NCBI GenBank assembly: GCA_902727895.1
Contig: CACVAP010000039.1
Span: 1 to 64,000, forward strand
DNA: 64,000 nt
Direction: 5' to 3'
DNA from: an uncultured Sulfurovum sp.
Lineage (GTDB): Bacteria; Campylobacterota; Campylobacteria; Campylobacterales; Sulfurovaceae
The notes beneath the pieces were generated by a model. It saw nothing but the letters and a program-made list of their open reading frames with translations, did no database searches and was not told the origin of the DNA. Both the position numbers and the translations under genes were made by a program. How positions within the stretch are numbered: position 1 is the stretch's first letter; each line of letters starts with the position of its first letter. Shown piece by piece: positions 8,531 through 18,363 of the stretch.

Positions 8531-9658
8531 GTGCGAGTACAAGTTAATTTATATGAAAATGGGTCATGGAACAAAGAATTGGATGGCTCATTAGATTCAG
8601 CTAATACTTTAATTACCGTCTTTTCTAGCAGTGAATTTAAAAAAAATGAAATAGGTTTTAACGAACTTTGTAAAAAATTCCCAAATGCTATTATTACAGG
8701 TTGTTCTACAGGAGGTGAAATCTATAAAGAGGAACTTCATGATGGCAGCCTTTCCGTTTCCATAACAAAATTTGAAAAGACCAAAATTATAGCTAAGCAT
8801 ATCAAAATAGAGAACGAGAAAGAATCCTTTGACAGAGGATGCAACTTAGTAGAACAATTTGAACAAAAAGGCTTAAAGTCACTCTTCATCTTAAGCGATA
8901 GTATAACTGTAAATAGTTCAAGTTTAGTAGATGGATTTAACAGTGTTTTAAGTAGAAATGTTATTGTCACAGGAGGGATGGCAAGTGATTCTGGTAAATT
9001 TGAAAAAACATGGGTTTTTGTTGATAGAAAAGCAATGCCAAGCCATGTATCTGCCATAGGATTTTATGGTGACAACATTGAAATAAGCTACGCTTCAGAA
9101 GGAGGATGGAATCGTTATGGTCTTGAACGATTAGTCACCTCATCTGATAATAAGAATACCATATATACAGTAGATGACAAACCCATACTCAAACTCTATA
9201 AAGACTACATGGGTGAACATTCAAAAAACCTTCCAAGCTCTGCATTTCAATTTCCTATTTTGGTTATTGATGAAGAAGGAGACACCAAAGTTAGAGCTGT
9301 TTTCGCAGCTAATGAAGAAACACAATCAATTAGTGTTTACAGTGAAATTAAAGAAGGAAATAAAATAATTTTCCTAAAAGGAAGTCCACATTATATTATT
9401 GGAGGAGCCCAACAAGCTGCTCAAAACGTACAATATCCTCCAAATACTTCTGTATTAGCACTGGTCGTTAGCTGTGTAGGACGAAGAGCTGTTTTACAAG
9501 AGCAAACAGAAGATGAAGTAGAAATTATTGAAGAAGTTTTCAATGACAATGTATCCCAAGTTGGATTTTACTCGCATGGAGAACTCTCTCCACAAGCTTC
9601 TGGTAAATGTGGTCTTTTTAACCAAACAATGACACTTTCATTAATTTGGGAATCTTAA
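8531..9658 (+). CDS. FIST N- and C-domain sensory protein
   Basis: FIST proteins are cytoplasmic sensors thought to bind small ligands such as amino acids and to feed signal-transduction partners. The 375-aa protein has a FIST_N region (about residues 25-200: PNAIITGCSTGGEIYKEE, then VTGGMASDSGKF) and a FIST_C region (about 215-350: KPILKLYKDYMGEHSKNLPSSAFQFP, ending near SQVGFYSHGELSP). No output domain is attached. The next gene, 9 bp downstream, is a SpoIIE-type phosphatase, so output is presumably in trans. The GTG start is fixed by the strong GGAGG 5 bp upstream. Confidence 0.9.
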   Translation: MRVQVNLYENGSWNKELDGSLDSANTLITVFSSSEFKKNEIGFNELCKKFPNAIITGCSTGGEIYKEELHDGSLSVSITKFEKTKIIAKHIKIENEKESFDRGCNLVEQFEQKGLKSLFILSDSITVNSSSLVDGFNSVLSRNVIVTGGMASDSGKFEKTWVFVDRKAMPSHVSAIGFYGDNIEISYASEGGWNRYGLERLVTSSDNKNTIYTVDDKPILKLYKDYMGEHSKNLPSSAFQFPILVIDEEGDTKVRAVFAANEETQSISVYSEIKEGNKIIFLKGSPHYIIGGAQQAAQNVQYPPNTSVLALVVSCVGRRAVLQEQTEDEVEIIEEVFNDNVSQVGFYSHGELSPQASGKCGLFNQTMTLSLIWES

Positions 9659-9667
9659 AGAGATTAT

Positions 9668-10672
9668 ATGATGCTAAAAAATAAGTTACTAATCAGACAA
9701 CTTAAAAAAGCCAAAATCACTACCCTAGAAGATATTACTGAAGAAAATTTTGAAAAGCTTTTATCATTAATAGACCGAAGTTATACAAATTATGACGATG
9801 ATAGAAACCTCTATGAAAGTGTATCTGAAATAGCTTCTTCCGAGTTTCAAGCGTTAAATCAAGACTTAAAAGAAAAAGTAACTGAGTTAAAGAAGATCAA
9901 TAATACCATAAAAGACTCTATTGAATATGCATCATTAATGCAACAAGCCATTCTGCCTTCTCTTGATACTTTAGATACATTTTGTCAAGATAATTTTGTT
10001 TGTTGGATACCCAAAGATATTGTTGGGGGAGACATTTATTTAATTAATACTTTAGATAAGGATAGCGTATTAATCATGGTTATTGATGGTGCTGGACATG
10101 GTGTATCAGGTGGATTTTTAACCATGCTAGTTAAAGCTATTGAAGAACAGATTATTGCTAAGATTAAAGATAATACTCTAGCCCCTAGTCCAGCATTAAT
10201 CTTAGAATATTTTAATCATAACCTTAAAATGATGCTTCACCAAGATCAAGAGTCCAAATCAAATAGTGGCTTTGACGGTGGAATACTTTACTATAATAAA
10301 AAAACACATCTCTGTAGATATGCAGGAGCAAAAACTCCTCTATACATCATAAATGATAATGAATTAAAAATTATAAAATCAGATCGAAAAAGTGTCGGAT
10401 TTATACGAACAGATTGTAATCAAAAATATACAGAGTATGACATAAAGATAAAAAAAGATACCAAACTTTACCTAACAACAGATGGTATGTCCGATCAAGA
10501 GGGAGAGAATAATACACGATATGGTATAGAAAGGTTTAAAAATTTTATCTTAGAAAATCAAACTGTTACACTTAGTGAACAGTATGTACAACTTAAAAAA
10601 GACTTCATGAATTTCAAAGGTGACTTCGAACAGAGTGATGACATTACAATTATGGGATTAAGTTTTAAATAG
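9668..10672 (+). CDS. SpoIIE/PP2C-family serine/threonine phosphatase
   Basis: A probable metal-dependent protein phosphatase acting in a partner-switching or FIST-driven pathway. The 334-aa protein has a helical N-terminus and a coiled coil (about 55-90) ending in the signalling-helix motif IEYASLMQQAILPS. The PP2C core follows, with GGDIYLI (about 117), DGAGHGVSGGF (about 139), GFDGGILYY (about 198) and TTDGMSDQEGENN (about 270) carrying the metal-binding aspartates. It is co-transcribed with the FIST gene. Its last 8 bp overlap the end of the convergent HTH gene. No anti-sigma or STAS partner is nearby. Confidence 0.88.
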   Translation: MMLKNKLLIRQLKKAKITTLEDITEENFEKLLSLIDRSYTNYDDDRNLYESVSEIASSEFQALNQDLKEKVTELKKINNTIKDSIEYASLMQQAILPSLDTLDTFCQDNFVCWIPKDIVGGDIYLINTLDKDSVLIMVIDGAGHGVSGGFLTMLVKAIEEQIIAKIKDNTLAPSPALILEYFNHNLKMMLHQDQESKSNSGFDGGILYYNKKTHLCRYAGAKTPLYIINDNELKIIKSDRKSVGFIRTDCNQKYTEYDIKIKKDTKLYLTTDGMSDQEGENNTRYGIERFKNFILENQTVTLSEQYVQLKKDFMNFKGDFEQSDDITIMGLSFK

Positions 10673-11636
10673 AAACCCCAACATAAGACTCTCTAGGCTT
10701 TGAAAGTTTGTGCTGAAGAGACATACTAATATTATTTTTAAAAAGCTTTCCATAAAATGTTTTTTTATTTATTTCTTCATAACTCCACTCTAAACTTTTA
10801 TCATTTTGTATGGCACTTTTTAAAATACCCAGTATCTTTGTTGCATCATTTGGTGCTACATGAATAGGAGCTTCTTTTCCCGAAGTAAAATGCTTGTGCA
10901 ATCTTTCAACAATCGCTGTATTAGTTACTTCTATAAACACGGATTCAAGAGGTGCTTTAAAAAAGACAATTCCTGCTTTTATATTAATAGACGTATACAT
11001 CGTATCAAGTCCATATATTTTTTGTGAATATGAATCAAACAAATGAAGCTGTTTATTATAGTTTTCATCAAAGGTATCATGCATAAGGGAGAGTATTTTT
11101 ACTTTTTGCTCTTTAGTGTAGAAATTTCCTATGGGTGAAAAACAAAAGTTAAGCAATGTCTTGATGCTATACCATTCAGTCGTCTTAAATGAATAATGCA
11201 ACATCTTAGAAATTCGCTCTTGTTTAAAACCTTCTATCTGTTGTGCATCTTGTTTTTTATACACTTTAGGTACGGTAGTGTCTCTATACATAGACCCAGG
11301 AAACTGTGCATGAATAACCAATCGTTCTTTATCTTCATGCTTTAATATGTATTTTAATCCACCTAAATACCCTTCATCTATAAGGCGTATCTCTTCTTTA
11401 GGTACTGTTTTAATAAGTGTGGTAAATTCTTCTTTACACGATATATCCCATATATTCTCTGGATATCTAAAAAATGTTGATATGTGATTAAGCACCTCTT
11501 TAGAGGGATCTTTCTTTGTTGCACCATCTATCCATGAGGTAACAGTACGCCGATCTTTATTGATAATAGATGCAAACTTAGAGATACTAAGTTCCGAGCG
11601 TTTGAAGATTATAGTGATTTTATCAATAGTAGTCAT
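10665..11636 (-). CDS. HTH-containing protein, divergent from the prp operon (putative propionate regulator)
   Basis: I do not recognise the family. The N-terminal 60 residues look like an XRE/lambda-type helix-turn-helix: SISKFASIINKDRRTVTSWIDG, then PSKEVLNHISTFF. The remaining 260 residues show no known enzymatic motif and have no DUF955/IrrE or sigma-54 domain. The gene is divergent from prpE, and the shared 160-bp intergenic region carries four TGTAC boxes, one overlapping a possible -10 for this gene. That suggests a self-regulating controller of propionate use. ATG 11634-11636 is chosen because GGGAAA lies about 5 nt upstream; a TTG at 11646-11648 has no ribosome site. Confidence 0.6.
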   Translation of the reverse strand: MTTIDKITIIFKRSELSISKFASIINKDRRTVTSWIDGATKKDPSKEVLNHISTFFRYPENIWDISCKEEFTTLIKTVPKEEIRLIDEGYLGGLKYILKHEDKERLVIHAQFPGSMYRDTTVPKVYKKQDAQQIEGFKQERISKMLHYSFKTTEWYSIKTLLNFCFSPIGNFYTKEQKVKILSLMHDTFDENYNKQLHLFDSYSQKIYGLDTMYTSINIKAGIVFFKAPLESVFIEVTNTAIVERLHKHFTSGKEAPIHVAPNDATKILGILKSAIQNDKSLEWSYEEINKKTFYGKLFKNNISMSLQHKLSKPRESYVGVSI

Positions 11637-11672
11637 ATCGTTTCCCAATTTTTATAGCTTTATTAACAGTAT

Positions 11673-11738
11673 TGTACAGTTTTTGTACATAAAAAATAGA
11701 CTTGTATTAAAATTGTTTTTTTGTACGTATTTTTGTAC
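11673..11738. promoter_or_regulatory. Four TGTAC boxes in two pairs between the HTH gene and prpE
   Basis: TGTAC, mostly within TTTTGTAC, occurs at 11673-11677, 11684-11688, 11722-11726 and 11734-11738. Members of each pair are 11 and 12 bp apart, about one helical turn, so both boxes of a pair face the same side of the DNA. The right pair ends 24 bp before the prpE -10, in the -35 region. The leftmost box overlaps a minus-strand TACAAT that could be the -10 of the divergent HTH gene. This is the pattern of a dimeric repressor or activator site; the binding protein is inferred to be the neighbouring HTH protein. Confidence 0.55.
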
Positions 11739-11761
11739 CTAGCATTCTCTTCAATCTTGTG

Positions 11762-11767
11762 TATAAT
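11762..11767 (+). promoter_or_regulatory. Predicted -10 box of the prp operon
   Basis: TATAAT preceded by G (GTATAAT) lies 31 bp before the preferred prpE start. Transcription would begin near 11774, leaving a leader of about 24 nt with the AAGGAAAG ribosome site. Confidence 0.6.
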
Positions 11768-11797
11768 GAAAATTAGATTAAGATGAAGGAAAGAACT

Positions 11798-13708
11798 ATG
11801 GGTGAAATTTATGACAAAGTATATAAAGAATCAATAGACAATCCAGAGAAATTCTGGGCTGAGGCTTCAACAAAAGTACACTGGTATAACAAGTGGGATA
11901 GAGTACTAGACGTGGTTGATGGGCATTATCGTTGGTTTGTTGGTGGGACGATGAACACTTGTTACAATGCCGTTGACTTACACATAGAGAATGGACATGG
12001 TGATGATATTGCTATTATCTATGACTCACCTGTAACCAACACAAAAAAGACTTATACGTACAATGAATTACGTGATAGAGTAGCTAAAACAGCTGGGATG
12101 CTATCTTCTCATGGTGTGGTAAAAGGTAACAGAGTAATCATCTACATGCCGATGATTCCTGAAGCTGCCATCGCAATGTTAGCTTGTGCGAGAATCGGTG
12201 CGATTCATTCAGTCGTATTTGGTGGGTTTGCAGCACATGAATTGGCAACACGTATTGATGATGCTAGACCAAAAGTAGTCATGAGTGCAAGTTGTGGTGT
12301 AGAAGTTTCTAAAGTTATTAACTATAAACCTCTATTAGACGAAGCAATTGAGCAATCTACCTATAAACCTGTAAAATGTTTTATTCACCAAAGAGAAGAA
12401 GCTGTAGCAGACTTAGTAGAAGGTAGAGACTTTGATTGGGCAGAAGAAGAAGCTAAGTCAGAACTTGCTGCCTGTGTTCCTGTTGATGCGATTGATCCAC
12501 TTTATATCCTTTATACCTCAGGAACAACTGGTAAACCAAAAGGTGTTATTAGAAGTAATGGTGGACACTCTGTAGCCATGAAATGGTCTATGGACAACAT
12601 CTATAACGCTAGGGCTGGTGATGTTTTCTGGGCTGCAAGTGATGTTGGTTGGGTTGTTGGACACTCATACATTGTCTATGCACCACTTATGAATGGTTGT
12701 AGTACCATTATCTACGAAGGTAAACCTGTACGTACACCAGATGCTGGAGCATTTTGGAGAGTATGTGAAGAGTACAAAGTAAATGTACTTTTCTCTGCAC
12801 CTACAGCATTTAGAGCCATCCGTAAAGAAGACCCTGAGGCTGAGTTCCTTAAACAATACGACTTAAGCTCTGTAAAAAATATTTTCATGGCTGGTGAAAG
12901 ATGTGATACAGCAACTTACGAGTGGACTAAAAGTGTAACTGGTAAAGAAGTTATTGATCACTGGTGGCAAACTGAAACAGGTTGGGCTATTGCTGCAAAC
13001 CCTACGGGTCTTGACCCGATGACAGTTCATGCAGGAAGCCCTACTAAACCAATGCCAGGATTTAACCTTCAAGCACTGGATGCTGACGGTAAACAATGTG
13101 AACCAGGAGTACTAGGTAACCTTGTACTTAAATTACCATTACCACCAAGTTGTCTTATGGGAATTTGGGAAGATGAAGCAAGATACCAAAACTCATATCT
13201 TAAATTTTATGAAGGTTACTACCTTACTGGAGATTCAGGATACATCGACAAAGACGGTTATGTATGGGTAATGGGTCGTATGGACGGTGTCATTAATGTT
13301 GCTGGACATAGGCTCTCAACAGGGGAGATGGAAGAAATCGCAGGTACCCATCCAGATGTTGCTGAGGCTGCTGTTATTGGTGTGGATGATGAACTTAAAG
13401 GTGAATCACCTATGGGCTTTGTGGTACTTAAATCAGGTGCAAACAGAGACCATGCTGAAGTTGTCGCTGAGCTTGTTCAGTTAATACGTAAACAAATTGG
13501 ACCAGTAGCTGCCTTTAAGATAGCAACCGTTGTACAAAGACTACCAAAAACAAGAAGTGGTAAAATACTTAGAGGAACCATGCGAAGTATCGCAGATGGT
13601 AAAGAGTGGAATATGCCTTCAACCATAGAAGATGAAAGTGTACTACCAGAAATGACCGAAGCGATTAACGCTTTAGGATACCCAAAACCAAAAAACAAGG
13701 ACATATAA
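11798..13708 (+). CDS. prpE: Propionate-CoA ligase
   Basis: Activates propionate to propionyl-CoA through an acyl-adenylate, feeding the methylcitrate cycle. The 636-aa protein has the ANL-family motifs LYILYTSGTTGKPKG (about 240), the WWQTETGW substrate-pocket segment (about 395) and the C-terminal TRSGKILRG with the catalytic, acetylatable lysine. It could be confused with acetyl-CoA synthetase, but the prpBC-acnD-prpF neighbours and features such as FWAASDVGWVVGHSYIVYAPL favour PrpE. An upstream in-frame ATG at 11783 exists; the start at 11798 is preferred because AAGGAAAG sits just before it and MGEIYDKVYKESI aligns with known PrpE N-termini. Confidence 0.88.
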   Translation: MGEIYDKVYKESIDNPEKFWAEASTKVHWYNKWDRVLDVVDGHYRWFVGGTMNTCYNAVDLHIENGHGDDIAIIYDSPVTNTKKTYTYNELRDRVAKTAGMLSSHGVVKGNRVIIYMPMIPEAAIAMLACARIGAIHSVVFGGFAAHELATRIDDARPKVVMSASCGVEVSKVINYKPLLDEAIEQSTYKPVKCFIHQREEAVADLVEGRDFDWAEEEAKSELAACVPVDAIDPLYILYTSGTTGKPKGVIRSNGGHSVAMKWSMDNIYNARAGDVFWAASDVGWVVGHSYIVYAPLMNGCSTIIYEGKPVRTPDAGAFWRVCEEYKVNVLFSAPTAFRAIRKEDPEAEFLKQYDLSSVKNIFMAGERCDTATYEWTKSVTGKEVIDHWWQTETGWAIAANPTGLDPMTVHAGSPTKPMPGFNLQALDADGKQCEPGVLGNLVLKLPLPPSCLMGIWEDEARYQNSYLKFYEGYYLTGDSGYIDKDGYVWVMGRMDGVINVAGHRLSTGEMEEIAGTHPDVAEAAVIGVDDELKGESPMGFVVLKSGANRDHAEVVAELVQLIRKQIGPVAAFKIATVVQRLPKTRSGKILRGTMRSIADGKEWNMPSTIEDESVLPEMTEAINALGYPKPKNKDI

Positions 13709-13709
13709 T

Positions 13710-14582
13710 ATGAGCGCAGGAAGAAAATTTAGAGAAGCATTAAAAGAAAACGGACCATTACAAATCGTAGGTGTTATTAACGCATACTCAGCTATTCAAG
13801 CAGAAGCAACAGGAGCAAAAGCTCTTTACATTTCAGGTGCTGGTGTAGCAAATGCAAGTTACGGTTTACCAGATATTGGTATGACAATGTTAGAAGATGT
13901 ATGTATTGACATTAGAAGAATTACAGGTCGTTGTGATCTTCCATTACTTGTAGATGCAGATACTGGTTGGGGTGGAGCATTTAACATTTCTAGAACTGTT
14001 AAAGAGATGACAAAAGCAGGTGCTGCTGGATGTCACATAGAAGATCAAGTTGCACAAAAAAGATGTGGACATAGACCAAACAAAGAACTGGTAAGCATTG
14101 AAGAAATGTGTGACCGTATTAAAGCTGCAGTTTCTGGTAAAACAGACCCTGAGTTTGTTGTTATGGCACGTACTGACGCACATGCAAGTGAAGGTCAAGA
14201 AGCAGCATTAAAAAGAGCAAAAGCTTACGTAGAAGCTGGAGCTGACATGATTTTTGCTGAAGCAATTCACACACTTGAAGAGTACAAAGCATTTACAGCT
14301 GAAATCACTGTACCAGTACTTGCAAACATTACTGAATTTGGTGCAACACCAATGTTTACAAAAGATGAACTTGGTAGCGTAGGTATTGACATGGTTCTTT
14401 ACCCACTTTCAGGATTTAGAGCAATGAACAAAGCTGCACTTGATGTATTTAAATCAATTATTGATGAAGGTTCACAAGCAAGCACTTTACCAATTATGCA
14501 AACAAGAATGGAGCTTTACGATATGTTAGATTACCATTCATACGAAGAGAAGTTAGACGCACTTTTTGCAAAAAGTAAATAA
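13710..14582 (+). CDS. prpB: 2-Methylisocitrate lyase
   Basis: Splits 2-methylisocitrate to pyruvate and succinate, the last step of the methylcitrate cycle. The 290-aa protein has the isocitrate-lyase/PEP-mutase fold motifs: LYISGAGVANASYGLPD (about 33), LVDADTGWGG with metal-binding aspartates (about 81) and the catalytic KRCGHR loop (about 118). Its length matches PrpB and is far shorter than isocitrate lyase. It starts one base after the prpE stop, so the two are translationally linked. Confidence 0.95.
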   Translation: MSAGRKFREALKENGPLQIVGVINAYSAIQAEATGAKALYISGAGVANASYGLPDIGMTMLEDVCIDIRRITGRCDLPLLVDADTGWGGAFNISRTVKEMTKAGAAGCHIEDQVAQKRCGHRPNKELVSIEEMCDRIKAAVSGKTDPEFVVMARTDAHASEGQEAALKRAKAYVEAGADMIFAEAIHTLEEYKAFTAEITVPVLANITEFGATPMFTKDELGSVGIDMVLYPLSGFRAMNKAALDVFKSIIDEGSQASTLPIMQTRMELYDMLDYHSYEEKLDALFAKSK

Positions 14583-14594
14583 AAAGGATAAACG

Positions 14595-15749
14595 ATGAGT
14601 ACTGAAACAAAATCAGGATTTAAGCCTAAAAAATCTGTTGCCCTCTCAGGGGTAACAGCAGGAAACACTGCTCTTTGTACGGTTGGTAAAACAGGAAATG
14701 ATTTACACTACCGTGGCTATGATATTTTAGAATTTGCTACCAAAGCAGAGTTTGAAGAAATTGCACACCTTTTAATTCATGAAAAACTTCCAAACAAAGC
14801 TGAATTGGCTGTTTACAAAGAGAAATTAAAATCATACCGTGATATTCCACAAGGTGTTAAAAATGTTTTAGAACAACTTCCAAAAGATACCCACCCTATG
14901 GATGTTATGCGAACAGGTTGTTCAGCACTTGGATGTATTGAGCCTGAAGCACTTGACCATAACAAAGCTGATGCACAAGATCTTGTAGACAGACTTATGG
15001 CGTCATTTGGTTCTATTTTACTTTACTGGTACCACTTCTCACATAATGACAAGCGTATCGAACTTATGACAGATGATGACTCTATTGGTGGACATTTCTT
15101 ACACCTTCTTCATGGTGAAAAACCAAAAGAATCATGGATAAAAGCAATGCATGTTTCATTGATTCTTTATGCAGAGCATGAGTTTAATGCTTCTACTTTT
15201 GCAGCACGTGTTGTTGCTGGTACAGAATCAGACATGTATTCAGCTGTAACAGGTGCGATTGGTGCATTACGTGGACCTAAGCATGGTGGAGCAAACGAAG
15301 AAGCGTTTAGAATTCAACAACGTTACTCTTCAGCTGATGAAGCTGAATCAGACATCAAAGAACGTATGGCACGTAAAGAAATTGTTATTGGGTTTGGACA
15401 TCCTGTTTACACAACGTCTGATCCTAGAAACGTTGTGATTAAAGAGGTAGCAAGAGAACTTTCCCAAGAAAATGGAACACCATTAATGTATGATGTTGCT
15501 TCACGTCTTGAAGAGGTAATGTGGGATGCTAAGAAAATGTTTCCTAACCTTGACTGGTTCTCTGCTGTATCATACAACCAAATGGACGTACCAACGGACA
15601 TGTTTACACCACTGTTTATTATTTCACGTGTATCTGGTTGGGGTTCACATGTTATTGAGCAAAGAGAAGATGGTAAGATTATTCGTCCTTCGGCAGAATA
15701 TATAGGACCTGAAAACTTAGTATTTGTTCCATTAGAAGAAAGAGAATAA
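14595..15749 (+). CDS. prpC: 2-Methylcitrate synthase
   Basis: Condenses propionyl-CoA with oxaloacetate to 2-methylcitrate. The 384-aa protein belongs to the citrate synthase family. Catalytic-region motifs are [15 protein letters not shown] (about 225), [13 protein letters not shown] (about 265) and the aspartate-bearing [15 protein letters not shown] (about 318). The short length and [10 protein letters not shown] start are typical of PrpC rather than of the longer type II citrate synthases. It is 12 bp downstream of prpB with an AAGGATAAACG leader. Confidence 0.93.
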   Translation: MSTETKSGFKPKKSVALSGVTAGNTALCTVGKTGNDLHYRGYDILEFATKAEFEEIAHLLIHEKLPNKAELAVYKEKLKSYRDIPQGVKNVLEQLPKDTHPMDVMRTGCSALGCIEPEALDHNKADAQDLVDRLMASFGSILLYWYHFSHNDKRIELMTDDDSIGGHFLHLLHGEKPKESWIKAMHVSLILYAEHEFNASTFAARVVAGTESDMYSAVTGAIGALRGPKHGGANEEAFRIQQRYSSADEAESDIKERMARKEIVIGFGHPVYTTSDPRNVVIKEVARELSQENGTPLMYDVASRLEEVMWDAKKMFPNLDWFSAVSYNQMDVPTDMFTPLFIISRVSGWGSHVIEQREDGKIIRPSAEYIGPENLVFVPLEERE

Positions 15750-15751
15750 GA

Positions 15752-18343
15752 ATGATCGGTAAGAATTATTTAAAAAAACTTGAGGGTACAGACCTCGAGT
15801 TTTATGATGTAAAAATGGCTGTTGAAGAGATTAGTACTGGTTCATTTGAAAAACTAAACTATATTTCAAGAGTATTGGCAGAAAATTTACTTAGAAAGTG
15901 TCCCAGTGAAGATTTAGAAGATTCTCTTATTCAATTAATTGAAAAAAGAACTGACAAAGATTTCCCTTGGTATCCAAGTAGAGTTGTAACGCATGATATT
16001 CTTGGACTTACAGCACTGGTAGATTTAGCTGGTTTAAGAGAAGCAATTGCAGAAGAAGGTGGGGATCCTGAAAAGGTTAACCCTGTTGTTCCTACACAAT
16101 TAATTGTCGATCACTCTTTAGCAGTTGAGTGTGGTGGATCTGAGCCTGATGCATTCCAAAACAATAGAGATATTGAAGACAGAAGAAATGCAGACAGATT
16201 CCACTTTATTAACTGGACAAAAGAAGCATTTGACAATGTAGATGTTATTCCTCCAGGGAATGGTATTATGCACCAAATTAACTTAGAGAAAATGTCTCCT
16301 GTAGTTCATAGTATTGATGGAATTGCCTCTCCTGATACCTTGGTTGGAACAGATTCACATACCCCTCATGTTGATGCTCTTGGTGTTTATGCACTTGGTG
16401 TTGGTGGATTAGAAGCTGAAAATGTAATGCTTGGTAACCCTTCATTTATGAGAGTTCCTGAAACTGTTGGTGTTGAGATTGTAGGTGTTAGAGCTGAAGG
16501 TATTACGGCAACTGATATTGCCTTAGCAATGACATCATTTTTGAGAGAATCAAAAGTTATCTCTGCTTATTTAGAATTCAATGGTTCAGGTTTAGAGTAT
16601 TTAACTCTAGGTGATAGAGCTACCATTTCTAACATGACGCCTGAATATGGTGCATCTGCTGCTATGTTTAGTATTGATGATCATACTTTAGATTATTTAA
16701 CATTAACAGGACGTGAAAGCGCTCAGGTTAAATTGGTAGAAACGTATGCAAAAGCAAATGGTTTATGGGTTACAGATTTAGCAAATGCTACCTATACTAG
16801 AGAATTAACATTTGATTTATCAACTGTTTCAAGATCTTTAGCTGGTCCTTCTAAACCTCATCACCTAGTTCCAACTAGCACTTTAAAAGAAGAAGGTCTT
16901 ATTAAGAACTTTACTCTTGATGGTGATAAAATTCCAGATGGTGGAATTTTAATTGCAGCTATTACTTCATGTACGAATACTTCTAACCCAAGAAATGTTG
17001 TTGCTGCTGGACTATTGGCTAAAAAAGCGAATGAATTAGGATTAACAAGAAAACCATGGGTTAAGTCATCATTAGCACCAGGTTCTAAAGTTGTTGAAAC
17101 CTATTTAAAAGATGCAAATCTTCTTCCAGAACTTGAAAATCTAGGATTTGGTATTGTTGGTTTTGCTTGTACTACTTGTAATGGTATGTCAGGTGCATTA
17201 GATCCAAAAATTCAAAAAGAAGTGGTTGATAATGATATTTATTCAACAGCTGTATTATCTGGAAACAGAAACTTTGATGGTCGAATCCACCCTTATGTAA
17301 AAGAAGCATTTTTAGCATCACCTCCATTGGTTGTAGCCTATGCATTAGCAGGTACGATTAGATTTGATATTGAAACAGATTCTTTAGGGAATGACAAAGA
17401 TGGTAACCCAATTACATTAAAAGATTTATGGCCTACTGATGCTGAAATTGATAAAGTAGTTGCAGCATCTGTTAGACCTGAAATGTTTGATGAAATTTAT
17501 GATCCAATGTTTGCAAAAAGTGCTTTTGATGATGTTAAAATATCTCCATTTTATAACTGGAATAGACAGAGTACCTATATCAATAAACCACCATACTGGG
17601 AAGATGCATTTGTTGGTAAACCAGCACTTAAAAACATGCTTCCATTAGGTGTATTCCCTGATAACATTACAACGGATCACTTGTCTCCTTCAAATGCAAT
17701 TTTACCAACCTCTGCTGCTGGTGAGTATTGTCTTAAAATGGGTTTACCTCCTGAAGATTTAAACTCTTATGCAACGCATAGAGGGGATCACTATACAGCA
17801 CAACGTGCAACATTGGCAAATCCAAAACTATTTAATGAGATGGTTAAAGATGCTAATGGTGAAACTAAACAAGGTTCTTTAACTACGATTATGCCAGAAG
17901 GTAAAGAGTCTAGAATGTGGGAAGCTATTGAGACCTATATGGATAGAAAGCAACCACTTATCATTGTTGCTGGAACTAACTATGGTCAAGGATCGTCAAG
18001 AGACTGGGCTGCCAAAGGTGTTAGACTTGCAGGTGTAGAAGTTTTAGTTGCAGAATCAATTGAACGAATTCATAGAACCAACTTAGTTGGAATGGGTGTT
18101 TTACCATTACAATTTAAAGATGGAGATACAAGACATACGTATGGTATTGTTGGATCTGAATCTTATGAAGTTTCTGGAGAAATTATCGCTAGAGGTGATT
18201 TAAACGTAATCATGACAAGAGCTAATGGTGAAGTTGTAAATATTCCTGTTACTTGTAGATTGGATACTTCGGCTGAAGTTGAAGTTTATAACGCTGGTGG
18301 AATCTTACAAAAATTTGCTAAAGACTTTGTAGCAAACAAATAA
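15752..18343 (+). CDS. acnD: Fe/S-dependent 2-methylcitrate dehydratase AcnD
   Basis: Dehydrates 2-methylcitrate to 2-methyl-trans-aconitate with a 4Fe-4S cluster; PrpF then isomerises the product. The 863-aa length matches AcnD. Cluster cysteines are visible as AAITSCTNTSNP and GFACTTCNGMSG (about residues 408 and 474). The C-terminal swivel domain carries NYGQGSSRDWAAKG and is preceded by DNITTDHLSPSNAI. AcnD plus PrpF replaces the cofactor-free PrpD, which is absent here. It starts 2 bp after the prpC stop. Codon choice is richer in TTA/ATT than in prpE-prpC. Confidence 0.93.
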   Translation: MIGKNYLKKLEGTDLEFYDVKMAVEEISTGSFEKLNYISRVLAENLLRKCPSEDLEDSLIQLIEKRTDKDFPWYPSRVVTHDILGLTALVDLAGLREAIAEEGGDPEKVNPVVPTQLIVDHSLAVECGGSEPDAFQNNRDIEDRRNADRFHFINWTKEAFDNVDVIPPGNGIMHQINLEKMSPVVHSIDGIASPDTLVGTDSHTPHVDALGVYALGVGGLEAENVMLGNPSFMRVPETVGVEIVGVRAEGITATDIALAMTSFLRESKVISAYLEFNGSGLEYLTLGDRATISNMTPEYGASAAMFSIDDHTLDYLTLTGRESAQVKLVETYAKANGLWVTDLANATYTRELTFDLSTVSRSLAGPSKPHHLVPTSTLKEEGLIKNFTLDGDKIPDGGILIAAITSCTNTSNPRNVVAAGLLAKKANELGLTRKPWVKSSLAPGSKVVETYLKDANLLPELENLGFGIVGFACTTCNGMSGALDPKIQKEVVDNDIYSTAVLSGNRNFDGRIHPYVKEAFLASPPLVVAYALAGTIRFDIETDSLGNDKDGNPITLKDLWPTDAEIDKVVAASVRPEMFDEIYDPMFAKSAFDDVKISPFYNWNRQSTYINKPPYWEDAFVGKPALKNMLPLGVFPDNITTDHLSPSNAILPTSAAGEYCLKMGLPPEDLNSYATHRGDHYTAQRATLANPKLFNEMVKDANGETKQGSLTTIMPEGKESRMWEAIETYMDRKQPLIIVAGTNYGQGSSRDWAAKGVRLAGVEVLVAESIERIHRTNLVGMGVLPLQFKDGDTRHTYGIVGSESYEVSGEIIARGDLNVIMTRANGEVVNIPVTCRLDTSAEVEVYNAGGILQKFAKDFVANK

Positions 18344-18363
18344 TCATTACCATTTACAAAACG

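Noticed and set aside
10665-11648. TTG start at 11646-11648 for the HTH gene
   Set aside because: No ribosome site; the ATG four codons later has GGGAAA at a proper distance.
11783-13708. prpE as acetyl-CoA synthetase (acs)
   Set aside because: Length and motifs would allow either, but its place at the head of prpB-prpC-acnD-prpF makes propionate the likelier substrate.
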